Made by a program: the position numbers and the translations under genes. Positions 1 through 6,707 of a stretch of 20,565 nt of DNA are shown here, one piece after another. The stretch is taken from the NCBI GenBank assembly GCA_003543795.1, contig DNBE01000020.1, positions 1 to 20,565 of the forward strand, read 5' to 3'. The notes under the pieces are model-generated. The model did no database searches. It was given only the letters and a program-made list of their open reading frames with translations, and was not told the origin of the DNA. Within the stretch, counting starts at the first letter, position 1. Each line of letters starts with the position of its first letter. This DNA comes from Sutterella sp. (GTDB lineage: Bacteria; Pseudomonadota; Gammaproteobacteria; Burkholderiales; Burkholderiaceae_F).

Positions 1-402
1 GGAAAAACTCTGTTCGAAGTCGCCCGCGGCCTGAACCGGAAATTCGTCGGCAGGCATCGTATTTAATCTGAAAACGCTTTTACCGTTACGAACTTCAACC
101 ATGGGAGAGTCGTTTTGGGCCATTTCGAGCGTGACGTCCTGAGCGGCGTCAAGCGTCCCGAGTAAGCTCGAAAGTTTCCCGGCGTCGATTGTCACGGCAA
201 CGTCGTTTGCGTCGCCTCCGATGTCGGCGAAAGTATGGACTTCGAGATCTAAATCCGTCGCGGTAAATTCGACGCGGTTGCCGTTTTTACGAATCAAAAC
301 ATTAGACAAAATCGGAAGCGTCTGACGGCTTTTCCCGACAACGCCGCCCACGACTTGCATCGACGACGCGAAAGCTTCTTTCGAACTTTTAATCACTTGC
401 AT
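1..402 (-). CDS. dnaN: DNA polymerase III sliding clamp (beta subunit), N-terminal part, truncated by window edge
   Basis: The beta clamp is a ring-shaped dimer that encircles DNA and tethers DNA polymerase III and other replication factors. Reading from the ATG at 402-400 gives 134 codons with no stop, starting MQVIKSSKEAFASSMQVVGG and continuing through SRQTLPILSNVLI, the typical start of clamp domain I. Later segments such as FTATDLDLEV and ADEFP also fit the family. The remaining two domains lie beyond position 1. A modest Shine-Dalgarno (AAGGG on the minus strand) sits about nine bases before the ATG. It lies 135 bp downstream of dnaA on the same strand, the usual dnaA-dnaN order, so it may share the dnaA transcript. 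Confidence 0.93.
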   Translation of the reverse strand, partial: MQVIKSSKEAFASSMQVVGGVVGKSRQTLPILSNVLIRKNGNRVEFTATDLDLEVHTFADIGGDANDVAVTIDAGKLSSLLGTLDAAQDVTLEMAQNDSPMVEVRNGKSVFRLNTMPADEFPVQAAGDFEQSFS

Positions 403-438
403 AAGAACAGGCCCTTAACCATTAAAAAACCATAAGAA

Positions 439-471
439 CCCCAACCCGCGGAAAATGTCTTTTCGGGTGGG
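439..471 (-). other. Imperfect hairpin in the dnaA-dnaN gap
   Basis: CCCA/CCCG and AAAA (440-455) pair with TTTT/CGGG/TGGG (460-471), with a one-base bulge, a three-base bulge and a four-base loop. On the minus strand, the direction of dnaA and dnaN, the hairpin is followed by T-rich DNA but not by an immediate T-run, so it is a weak terminator or attenuator candidate, or a structured dnaN leader. The rest of the 403-537 gap shows no gene. Confidence 0.35.
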
Positions 472-537
472 ATCTGAACCCTCTAATTTTAATGGATTAC
501 GGCCGTTTTTGCCTGATTAAAGAGGTAAAAAAATGCC

Positions 538-1872
538 TTAATTTTTCAGCATTTGCTCGACCACGTGAATTTTGTAATTCAAGGACGAATCGGTCTTGCG
601 TTCGGCGGCGATTTTTTTCACCGCGTGCATGACGGTCGTGTGGTCTTTTTTCGCAAATTTCGTGGCGATTTCAGGGTAAGAATAGCGAGTTAATTCTTTA
701 GCCAGGTACATCGCAACCTGGCGCGGGACGACGACGGATTTCGTCTTTTTACTCGAGTAGAGGTCGGATAACGCAATCCCGAAATATTCCGCGACGGTCG
801 TCTGAATTTGTTCGATCGTAATCGGAACGGTCGGGATGTCGATAAGCGAATGGAGCGCCTCGCGCGCGACATCGAGCGTAACGGGTCCCGTGACTCTAAA
901 CATGTGGTAGGCCATAAGGCGTTGCAAGGCGCCTTCAAGCTCACGAACGTTACTTTTGATATTGCGGGCGATATAAAAGGCGACTTCTTCACTTAAATCG
1001 AAGTTAAGTAACTGCGCCTTTTTCAAAAGGATCATGGCTCGCGTTTCGAGTTCGGGCGGCTCGACTTCGACGGATAGCCCTTGTGTAAAGCGTGAAATAA
1101 GCCTTTCGTCCATCGCTTTGAGGCTTTTTGCGTACGTATCGCTTGTGAAAATAATTTGCTTACCGAAGGGGACGAGTTTTTCGAAAATATCGAAAAGCTT
1201 ATTTTGGATAACGCGTTTATCGCCGCACAGATATTGAATGTCGTCAATAAGGAGCGCGTCAAGGTGCTGGTATTTCGCGTCAAATTCGGCATACGTGCTC
1301 GTTCTGACCGCGTTCGTGAAGTCGCTCATAAAGCCTTGAGCGCTCACGCAAAGAATCTTCAAAGCGGGGTTATTTTGAAGCATCGCGTTACCGACCGCGT
1401 GCATTAAGTGCGTTTTGCCGAGACCGACGCCCCCGTAGATAAAAAGCGGGTTGTAATTGGAGCCTGGGAATTCGCTGACGCGTTTTGCGGCCGCAAACGC
1501 AATCGAGTTCGAAGGTCCTTCGACGAAGGTCTCGAAACTTAACTGCGGTAAAAGCCCCGACGAAAACGTATTTTTCTTGGGTTCGGTTGAAACCGGGTCG
1601 TTGGGCGCGACTTCCCAGACGGGTGTATTGGCATCAAGCCCCCGATAGGTAACCGTTGCCTCTTTTCCCACGACGGTCGCGAGCGCGCGAACGATAGCGG
1701 CACCCACGGCATTTTCCGCGGCGTTTAAAAAGGCGATACTCGGATGACCGAGCGTTAAAACGCTTTGCTTTTCGTCAAATTCGACGAAAGCCAAGCGTTG
1801 TACCCAGCGGGCAAAATTTTCTTGATCGAGCGACTTTTTGAGCTCGTCAAGGCATTGATTCCAAACAGTCAT
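538..1872 (-). CDS. dnaA: Chromosomal replication initiator protein DnaA
   Basis: DnaA binds oriC as an ATP-dependent oligomer and opens the duplex. The 444-residue product has a domain I start (MTVWNQCLDELKKSLDQENF), a short variable linker near residues 90-110, the AAA+ core with Walker A GGVGLGKT (about 147-154) and Walker B LLIDDIQ (about 208-214), and the domain IV DNA-binding signature DHTTVMHAV (about 410-418). I chose the ATG at 1872. The frame stays open to an ATG at 1920, but those 16 extra residues do not resemble DnaA and the family normally starts a few residues before the W-x-x-C/Q-L-x-x-L motif. No clear Shine-Dalgarno precedes either start. It is divergent from rpmH across the presumed origin and is followed by dnaN. 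Confidence 0.96.
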   Translation of the reverse strand: MTVWNQCLDELKKSLDQENFARWVQRLAFVEFDEKQSVLTLGHPSIAFLNAAENAVGAAIVRALATVVGKEATVTYRGLDANTPVWEVAPNDPVSTEPKKNTFSSGLLPQLSFETFVEGPSNSIAFAAAKRVSEFPGSNYNPLFIYGGVGLGKTHLMHAVGNAMLQNNPALKILCVSAQGFMSDFTNAVRTSTYAEFDAKYQHLDALLIDDIQYLCGDKRVIQNKLFDIFEKLVPFGKQIIFTSDTYAKSLKAMDERLISRFTQGLSVEVEPPELETRAMILLKKAQLLNFDLSEEVAFYIARNIKSNVRELEGALQRLMAYHMFRVTGPVTLDVAREALHSLIDIPTVPITIEQIQTTVAEYFGIALSDLYSSKKTKSVVVPRQVAMYLAKELTRYSYPEIATKFAKKDHTTVMHAVKKIAAERKTDSSLNYKIHVVEQMLKN

Positions 1873-1991
1873 AAATCGAAAAAACGAACGGTCGACTGTG
1901 TCTTCAAGTCGACATCCCAAAGATTTTTATTGCGTAGAGGAAGTTATTCTAAGGACAAATTTTCAAATCGTTTTGCCGCCGATTGCGCCCC

Positions 1992-2020
1992 TTTTAAGAC
2001 CGAAAGGACAAATCTCGCAA
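1992..2020 (-). promoter_or_regulatory. Possible dnaA promoter
   Basis: On the minus strand TTGCGA (2020-2015) and TTAAAA (1997-1992) are separated by 17 bp and point at dnaA. Both hexamers are only partial matches to the sigma-70 consensus, so this is a weak call. The 19-bp palindrome at 2024-2042 lies just upstream of the proposed -35. Confidence 0.25.
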
Positions 2021-2023
2021 CAT

Positions 2024-2042
2024 GTTCGGAAGCCTTCCGAAC
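2024..2042. repeat. 19-bp perfect palindrome with one central base
   Basis: GTTCGGAAG at 2024-2032 and its exact reverse complement CTTCCGAAC at 2034-2042 surround a single C. There is no T-run on either side, so a terminator is unlikely. It sits between dnaA and rpmH, which suits an operator for a dimeric regulator or an origin-associated protein site. The binding factor is unknown. Confidence 0.55.
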
Positions 2043-2122
2043 GAAAACACAACATTTAGATTAAAAAAATTTTTTCTCTATATATTGTTTTTCCTCAATA
2101 CGCGCTTTTTTGGGGAAAATAT

Positions 2123-2152
2123 TTGACAAAACAGGGGTTTTTGGGGTGTAAT
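2123..2152 (+). promoter_or_regulatory. Promoter of rpmH-rnpA-yidD-yidC
   Basis: A perfect TTGACA -35 (2123-2128) is followed after 18 bp by TGTAAT (2147-2152), five of six matches to the -10 consensus. Initiation would be near 2159, giving a leader of about 85 bases before rpmH. It is the best sigma-70 promoter in this gap and fits the high demand for L34. Confidence 0.7.
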
Positions 2153-2244
2153 ATCGCATTTTCCATACACCCACAGGCTTTCGGTAGGTTTTGAACCCCC
2201 GAGTCAGGGTGTTGTTTCGGTTTTTTCCAAAAGGATTAGTAGTT

Positions 2245-2385
2245 ATGGCTACCAAACGCACCTATCAGCCGTCTAAGACGAAGCGTGCCCGTACTCACGG
2301 ATTCCTCGTGCGTTCGCGCACTCGCGGCGGTCGTCGCGTCCTTGCTGCCCGTCGGGCTAAAGGACGTCATCAGCTCGCCCTTTGA
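2245..2385 (+). CDS. rpmH: 50S ribosomal protein L34
   Basis: L34 is a small, very basic protein of the large ribosomal subunit. The 46-residue product starts [10 protein letters not shown] and contains THGF and the [11 protein letters not shown] tail, the family signature. I use the ATG at 2245, preceded by AAGGA at 2231-2235 with nine bases between; the open frame upstream to 2191 lacks this signal and does not resemble L34. It is first in the rpmH-rnpA-yidD-yidC cluster, 24 bp ahead of the earliest plausible rnpA ATG. Confidence 0.97.
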   Translation: MATKRTYQPSKTKRARTHGFLVRSRTRGGRRVLAARRAKGRHQLAL

Positions 2386-2409
2386 TTCTCTGCGCACGGC
2401 TTGACAACA

Positions 2410-2865
2410 ATGGCCGTGATTGTGCGGGAGAAATCCAACGGAGCGCCCCGAAGTTGCCGTATGACCCAAAGCGAGCAGTTCGGGGCCGTTTTGTCTTTAC
2501 CCTCCGATCAGCTCATTAAGTGTCACTCCGTTTGGTTTTCCGTTAGCGCCGGACCGAATCATGAGGATAAAGTCAGATTTGGTTTGACGGTCGGAAAACG
2601 AAATGCCCCGACAGCGGTCGAGCGAAATCTCGTTAAGCGCATTCTTCGGGAGCATTTTCGGACGCGAGCAAACGAAATCGTGCATGTGATGAATCGGGAA
2701 TCTTACGGCGGTCTCGACATTTCGATTCGACTCAAGCGCCGAGTTCCCGAAGATGAAACGACGAAAGCGGAGTTTCGAAGGCAGCTTCACACAGACGCAG
2801 AAGCGCTCCTGACGGCCTTTACTCGAGCGCTTGAGGAAAAAAGCAAAAGGCATAAAATGTCATGA
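2410..2865 (+). CDS. rnpA: Ribonuclease P protein component
   Basis: RnpA is the protein cofactor of the RNase P ribozyme, which removes 5' leaders from precursor tRNAs. The family signature RNLVKRILREHFR is clear in the middle of the protein, with an upstream FGLTVGKRNAPTAVERN stretch forming the RNA-binding fold. The start is uncertain: a TTG at 2401 or ATG at 2410 gives about 151-154 residues with an atypical N-terminal extension, while the ATG at 2461 gives 134 residues, closer to the usual length and starting just before the conserved EQFGAVL. No strong Shine-Dalgarno decides between them. Its TGA overlaps the yidD ATG (ATGA at 2862-2865), suggesting translational coupling. Confidence 0.93.
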   Translation: MAVIVREKSNGAPRSCRMTQSEQFGAVLSLPSDQLIKCHSVWFSVSAGPNHEDKVRFGLTVGKRNAPTAVERNLVKRILREHFRTRANEIVHVMNRESYGGLDISIRLKRRVPEDETTKAEFRRQLHTDAEALLTAFTRALEEKSKRHKMS

Positions 2866-3125
2866 CCAAACTTTTGATTGGATTGATAAAAATCTATCAA
2901 GTCAGCCTTTCTCCCTGGGTCGGGAGAGCGTGTCGCTTTGAGCCCACTTGCTCGCGATACGCGATCGAGGCTTTAACGAAGTTTGGTTTTATGAAAGGAT
3001 CTTATCTCATGGTCGCGCGTATTTTGCGCTGTAACCCCTGGGGTGGATTCGGTTACGACCCGGTCCCGAAGACTTTTTCTTGGCGGCCGTGGATCGACAA
3101 CAGTCGTCCTCGAAAAGGACGTTGA
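2862..3125 (+). CDS. yidD: Membrane protein insertion efficiency factor YidD
   Basis: YidD is a small membrane-associated protein encoded beside yidC that helps inner-membrane protein insertion. The 87-residue product has the family pattern: an amphipathic N-terminus (LIGLIKIYQVSLSPW), CRFEPTCSRYA with Cys24 and Cys30, and the RCNPWGGFGYDPVP block with Cys57. The start codon overlaps the rnpA stop by four bases, so translation is probably coupled. It ends 25 bp before yidC. Confidence 0.96.
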   Translation: MTKLLIGLIKIYQVSLSPWVGRACRFEPTCSRYAIEALTKFGFMKGSYLMVARILRCNPWGGFGYDPVPKTFSWRPWIDNSRPRKGR

Positions 3126-3150
3126 TTAACAAAACAGATAGAGAGCCCTT

Positions 3151-4830
3151 ATGGGACGCGATTTTTCTAGAACCCTTGTTTGGATCATGCTCGCATTTGC
3201 CCTGTTCATGCTCTGGGATGCATGGCAGGTTCAAAACGGAGGCACGTCATATTTTGCGGAATCGACGACGGAGTCGACTCAAACCGCCCAACCTGAAACC
3301 GCTCAACCCGAAGGGCCCGCGTTAGGCACCGGAAACGTTAACATCAGCGCGCCGGTTGTCGTCAAGACCGATTTATTCGAACTGACGTTCGATGCCGTGG
3401 GCGCGACGGTCGCTCGCGCGGAATTACTTCAAGAACAAGCGACGCTTGACTGGAAAAATAAGGGCGTTCCTTCCATCTTCTTCGGCGAAGCCGAAGGGGA
3501 TCCAGGCCATGTCGTTTTGCTCGATACGAGAGCAGATCATATCTATAAAGCCGAGTCAGGCCTCGTGGGCGGCGCGTTCCCGACCCATCGTACGAAATTT
3601 ACGTTAGCTAGCCGCGACTTAACTTTTAAGGAAGGAAGCGACAGCTTAGATGTCGTCTTTACCGCGAGCGCGGGTAACGTCGATTTGATCAAGACCTATA
3701 CCATTCGTAAAGGTCACTACGGGATTGCCGTCAAGCACGAAATCGTCAACAAATCCAATACCACGATCAATCCCGCCGTTTATATGCAGCTTGTCAGAGA
3801 CGACACCCCTGTTGCTAACGACGGCTCTATGTATAACACCTTCACGGGCCCCGCTCTTTATACCGAAGAAGAAAAATTCCAAAAAATCGAGTTTAAAGAT
3901 ATCGCTGACGGCGAAAAAGACTATCCCTCTTTCGCGCAGGAAGGTTGGGTCGCGATGATTCAGCACTACTTCTTGTCGGCCTGGGTGCCGCAAGAAGGTG
4001 TCAAGCGCGAACTTTATACGCGTCAATTAGATAAGAATCTCTTCTCGATCGGGACGATCGTCAAGGCGGGCGAAATCGCCCCGGGCGCTAAAGCCGCGGT
4101 CGAAAGCCAACTTTATGTCGGTCCGCAAGATCAAAAGCGTCTTGACATGGTGGCCCCGCACCTCGACCTCGTGGTCGACTACGGGTGGCTCACGTTCCTT
4201 GCTAAACCGATTTATTACTTGCTCGACTTCTTACATTCCTTCGTCGGGAACTGGGGTTGGGCAATTGTGCTTCTGACCTGTATCGTCAAACTCATTCTCT
4301 ATCCGATTTCGGCAGCTAGCTATAAGTCCATGGCGAGAATGCGCGAAGTCCAGCCGAGAATGAAAGCGTTGCAAGAAAAATTCGGTAATGATAAGCAAGC
4401 GCTCAATCAGGCCATGATGCAGTTATATAAGACTGAGAAGATTAATCCCGCGGGCGGATGCTTACCGATCTTCTTACAGTTACCGGTCTTCCTTGCTCTT
4501 TATTGGGTGCTTCTTGCGACCGTCGAATTACGCGGCGCCGAATGGATGCTTTGGATTGTGGACTTGTCTAATCCCGATAGCTACCTGATTCTGCCGCTTT
4601 TAATGGTGGCTTCTATGGTGCTTCAGATGAAGATCAGCCCGCAACCTGCTGACCCGACGCAGGCAAAACTCATGATGTTTATGCCGATTGTGTTCGGTCT
4701 GATGTTCTTCTTCTTTGCTTCGGGTCTGGTGCTTTACTGGCTTACGAACAACATCCTGTCGATTTGGCAGCAGTGGTACGTCAATAAGCAGATTGAGGCT
4801 CAAAGCAAAAAGCGTCGCCAAGCGGGTTAA
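3151..4830 (+). CDS. yidC: Membrane protein insertase YidC
   Basis: YidC inserts inner-membrane proteins alone or with SecYEG; the ATP synthase c subunit is a classic substrate. The 559-residue product has an N-terminal membrane helix (about residues 8-26), a Gln/Thr/Pro-rich linker, a large periplasmic beta domain to about residue 340, and the conserved five-helix insertase region (YGWLTFLAKPIYYLLDFLH onward, with NPAGGCLPIFLQLPVFLALY and SGLVLYWLTNN). In the first core helix the hydrophilic-groove position that is Arg in E. coli (R366) aligns to Lys (TCIVKLILYP), which would keep the positive charge. GAGAG at 3141-3145 is the likely ribosome binding site. It ends only three bases before the convergent gene on the minus strand. 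Confidence 0.97.
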   Translation: MGRDFSRTLVWIMLAFALFMLWDAWQVQNGGTSYFAESTTESTQTAQPETAQPEGPALGTGNVNISAPVVVKTDLFELTFDAVGATVARAELLQEQATLDWKNKGVPSIFFGEAEGDPGHVVLLDTRADHIYKAESGLVGGAFPTHRTKFTLASRDLTFKEGSDSLDVVFTASAGNVDLIKTYTIRKGHYGIAVKHEIVNKSNTTINPAVYMQLVRDDTPVANDGSMYNTFTGPALYTEEEKFQKIEFKDIADGEKDYPSFAQEGWVAMIQHYFLSAWVPQEGVKRELYTRQLDKNLFSIGTIVKAGEIAPGAKAAVESQLYVGPQDQKRLDMVAPHLDLVVDYGWLTFLAKPIYYLLDFLHSFVGNWGWAIVLLTCIVKLILYPISAASYKSMARMREVQPRMKALQEKFGNDKQALNQAMMQLYKTEKINPAGGCLPIFLQLPVFLALYWVLLATVELRGAEWMLWIVDLSNPDSYLILPLLMVASMVLQMKISPQPADPTQAKLMMFMPIVFGLMFFFFASGLVLYWLTNNILSIWQQWYVNKQIEAQSKKRRQAG

Positions 4831-4833
4831 CCG

Positions 4834-5133
4834 TTAACGCTTCTTGAGAAGGCCGGCAGCGACAAGTAGTGGCCAAAGCCAGACCGAGAAAAACCAAATC
4901 AAAACGAAACGCAGACTAAAACTCTGCGTTTCGTTTTTCCAGGTCTTTGTAAAGATCGTCACGGCGCCCGCAATTACCCAAACCAAGCACGCGGCGTAGA
5001 CCGCGCAACGCACGTTATAGGTGTCACCTAAAGCGGCAGCGAGATAGGCGCTCGCAAAGACGCTCACGAAGACGGCAAGGCAGGCGCCTAAAAGCGCGTT
5101 TCCCCAAAAGCGTCCGTTATTTTCTTGCGGCAT
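4834..5133 (-). CDS. Small three-helix membrane protein of unknown function
   Basis: I do not recognise this gene with certainty. The 99-residue product (ATG at 5133) has three predicted membrane helices at about residues 9-35, 40-62 and 74-95, a short polar loop (KNETQSF) and a positively charged tail (LLKKR). Size and layout recall the small DUF3649-type membrane proteins, but that is a weak resemblance. It starts 11 bp after the gcvPB stop, so it is probably the third gene of that transcript, though no good Shine-Dalgarno precedes the ATG; the frame is open upstream to 5208, inside gcvPB. Its stop is three bases from the yidC stop, and a perfect inverted repeat with terminator features lies inside its coding sequence (4901-4938). 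Confidence 0.6.
   Translation of the reverse strand: MPQENNGRFWGNALLGACLAVFVSVFASAYLAAALGDTYNVRCAVYAACLVWVIAGAVTIFTKTWKNETQSFSLRFVLIWFFSVWLWPLLVAAGLLKKR
4901..4938. terminator. Bidirectional terminator-like inverted repeat, inside the small membrane protein gene
   Basis: AAAACGAAACGCAG (4901-4914) and its exact complement CTGCGTTTCGTTTT (4924-4937) form a 14-bp stem with a nine-base loop. On the plus strand the GC-richer part of the stem is followed by five T (4934-4938), a good intrinsic terminator for the yidC transcript. On the minus strand the mirror arrangement TTTTGATTT follows, so it could also act on the gcvPA-gcvPB transcript, although it lies inside the downstream reading frame (codons about 66-77). 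Confidence 0.75.
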
Positions 5134-5144
5134 GACGAATCTTG

Positions 5145-6707
5145 TTAAACCTCTTTTTTCGCGACGAACTTCAGATAAGCGCGCCAAGTGGTCGCGAATT
5201 TTTCCCAAGTCGTGAGACCCTTCTCGTCGATGCGAGAGGAAAGCGCCGCGCGATAAGGCGCGCCTTTGACGACTTCGGGATGCTCGTAGGCTTCACGCGC
5301 GACGGCGTCGATTGCCGCGACATACTCGTCGATATCGTCCTTCGAATACGTTTCCGCGGGTTCTGGCGTAAAGGGTTCGGGAATGATACGCGGCAAATGG
5401 CTTGCGAAATAATCTTGGAACCCGTAATCGACAATGCGCCGCGCGACATCATCGGTACCGACACCCGTATCGGCAAGGAGCTTTTCCCAACTCAAACGTG
5501 CTTGCTCTAAGCGAGGCACACCCGGGGCTAAGGGCAAACTTAAGCCAGGCACCGATTCGAGTTTTTTAAGCATGTAGTTATTGTTGAGAATGGAAAGTTC
5601 GGCCACTTCCTTTAAGCCCTCCGCGCCGAGACTCAAGATATACGCATAAGCGCGAACGAGAACGGCGGGAACGCCGTAGAACTTGCGAAGTTTGCCGATG
5701 CTTTTTTCGTTCGGCGCGGCAAAAGCGTAGCGATTCCCGTCAAAAGTGACGCGAGGCGAAGCAAGGAAGGGCGCGAGAAAGTCTCTGACGCATTGCGCGC
5801 CCGTTCCAGGGCCTTGACAGCCGTGAGGCGATGAAAACGATTTGTGTAAGTTATAACTACACATATCGAACCCTGCTTCTCTGGCTCTGGCGATACCGAA
5901 AAGTCCGTTTAAGTTCGCCTGATCATAAATACAAAGACCGCCTGCAGCGTGAACGGCATCGACAAACTCTTTTATACGATGATTGTAAATACCCGTATCT
6001 TCCGGATTCGTTATCATCAAAGCTGCGGTGCGGTTTGAGAGTAATTTCTTTAAGTCATCGAAAGAAGGTAGTCCGTCGGGTCCCGGTTGTAGCGTTAAAA
6101 CTTTAAAGCCGAGGGTTGCGGCGGCACCTGGATTGCACGGGTGTGATAAAGCCGTCGTAATGATTTCGTTCCGAGTCTCTAATTCCCCTTTGGCTTTTAA
6201 ATAAGCGCGAAGGGTTTCGACGTTAGCGAAGACGGCTTGTGAGCCGCCCGAAGGTTGGAGACTCACGGCATCCATCCCGGAGATTTCACGAATAAAGCCT
6301 TCGAGTTCATAGATGATTTGTAGAATCCCTTGAACAGTCGAAGCGTCTTGATAGGGGTGCAATTCCGTTAACTTTTCCGAGCGCACGAATTGTTCGTGAA
6401 TCTTGGGGCTATATTTCATCGTGCAAGTCCCGAGACCGATATCGATATTGACGTCCGTCCCGAGGATTTCTTGCGATAAGCGCGTGAAATGTCTGACGAC
6501 TTGCATCTGAGAAAGTTCGGGAAGTTTCGGCGCGTTTTTCCTAATTAACTCTTTCGGTAGAAGTTCTTTTCCGACGGCCGCTTGACGTGCAGCGTCCGAA
6601 GGCTTCGGAACTAAAAGCGCGCGCTGACCTTTTTCGCCGAGCGTCATAATAATCGGTTCGTCCCAACGGGCTTCTTGGAAATCGCGTTTACAGTAAATGT
6701 AACTCAT
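5145..6707 (-). CDS. gcvPB: Diverged glycine dehydrogenase (decarboxylating) subunit 2-like PLP protein
   Basis: GcvPB carries the PLP lysine of the glycine cleavage P-protein, which decarboxylates glycine and passes the aminomethyl group to lipoylated GcvH. The 520-residue product has CTMKYSPKI, ELHPYQDASTVQG, MDAVSLQP, YDQANLNGL and the PLP site SYNLHKSFSSPHG with Lys289. Several normally conserved stretches differ: the Gly-rich region after the lysine reads GCQGPGTGAQ instead of GGGGPGxGP, the AHGTNPASA-like segment reads SHPCNPGAA, and GAHGE/GAQGE reads GGSQAV. I use the ATG at 6707: it overlaps the gcvPA stop by one base (TAATG) and has GGAGGG six bases upstream. The family is clear, but whether it still acts on glycine is less certain. 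No gcvT or gcvH lies in the window. Confidence 0.85.
   Translation of the reverse strand: MSYIYCKRDFQEARWDEPIIMTLGEKGQRALLVPKPSDAARQAAVGKELLPKELIRKNAPKLPELSQMQVVRHFTRLSQEILGTDVNIDIGLGTCTMKYSPKIHEQFVRSEKLTELHPYQDASTVQGILQIIYELEGFIREISGMDAVSLQPSGGSQAVFANVETLRAYLKAKGELETRNEIITTALSHPCNPGAAATLGFKVLTLQPGPDGLPSFDDLKKLLSNRTAALMITNPEDTGIYNHRIKEFVDAVHAAGGLCIYDQANLNGLFGIARAREAGFDMCSYNLHKSFSSPHGCQGPGTGAQCVRDFLAPFLASPRVTFDGNRYAFAAPNEKSIGKLRKFYGVPAVLVRAYAYILSLGAEGLKEVAELSILNNNYMLKKLESVPGLSLPLAPGVPRLEQARLSWEKLLADTGVGTDDVARRIVDYGFQDYFASHLPRIIPEPFTPEPAETYSKDDIDEYVAAIDAVAREAYEHPEVVKGAPYRAALSSRIDEKGLTTWEKFATTWRAYLKFVAKKEV

Larger units (their letters stand above)
1873..2244. other. Intergenic gap between divergent dnaA and rpmH; candidate oriC region
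   Basis: This 372-bp gap holds no gene. Gene direction switches here, and dnaA/rpmH gaps commonly contain or flank oriC. It has a strongly A+T-rich stretch (about 2044-2125) that could be an unwinding element, a 19-bp palindrome (2024-2042) and the rpmH promoter. By eye I found no 9-mer with zero or one mismatch to the DnaA box TTATNCACA on either strand; the closest (for example TTTTCCATA at 2159-2167) has two mismatches. The oriC assignment therefore rests on context and composition, not on boxes. Confidence 0.4.

Noticed and set aside
5831..6106. Plus-strand open frame of 91 codons within gcvPB
   Set aside because: It is antisense to the PLP-binding core of GcvPB and has no coding signals.
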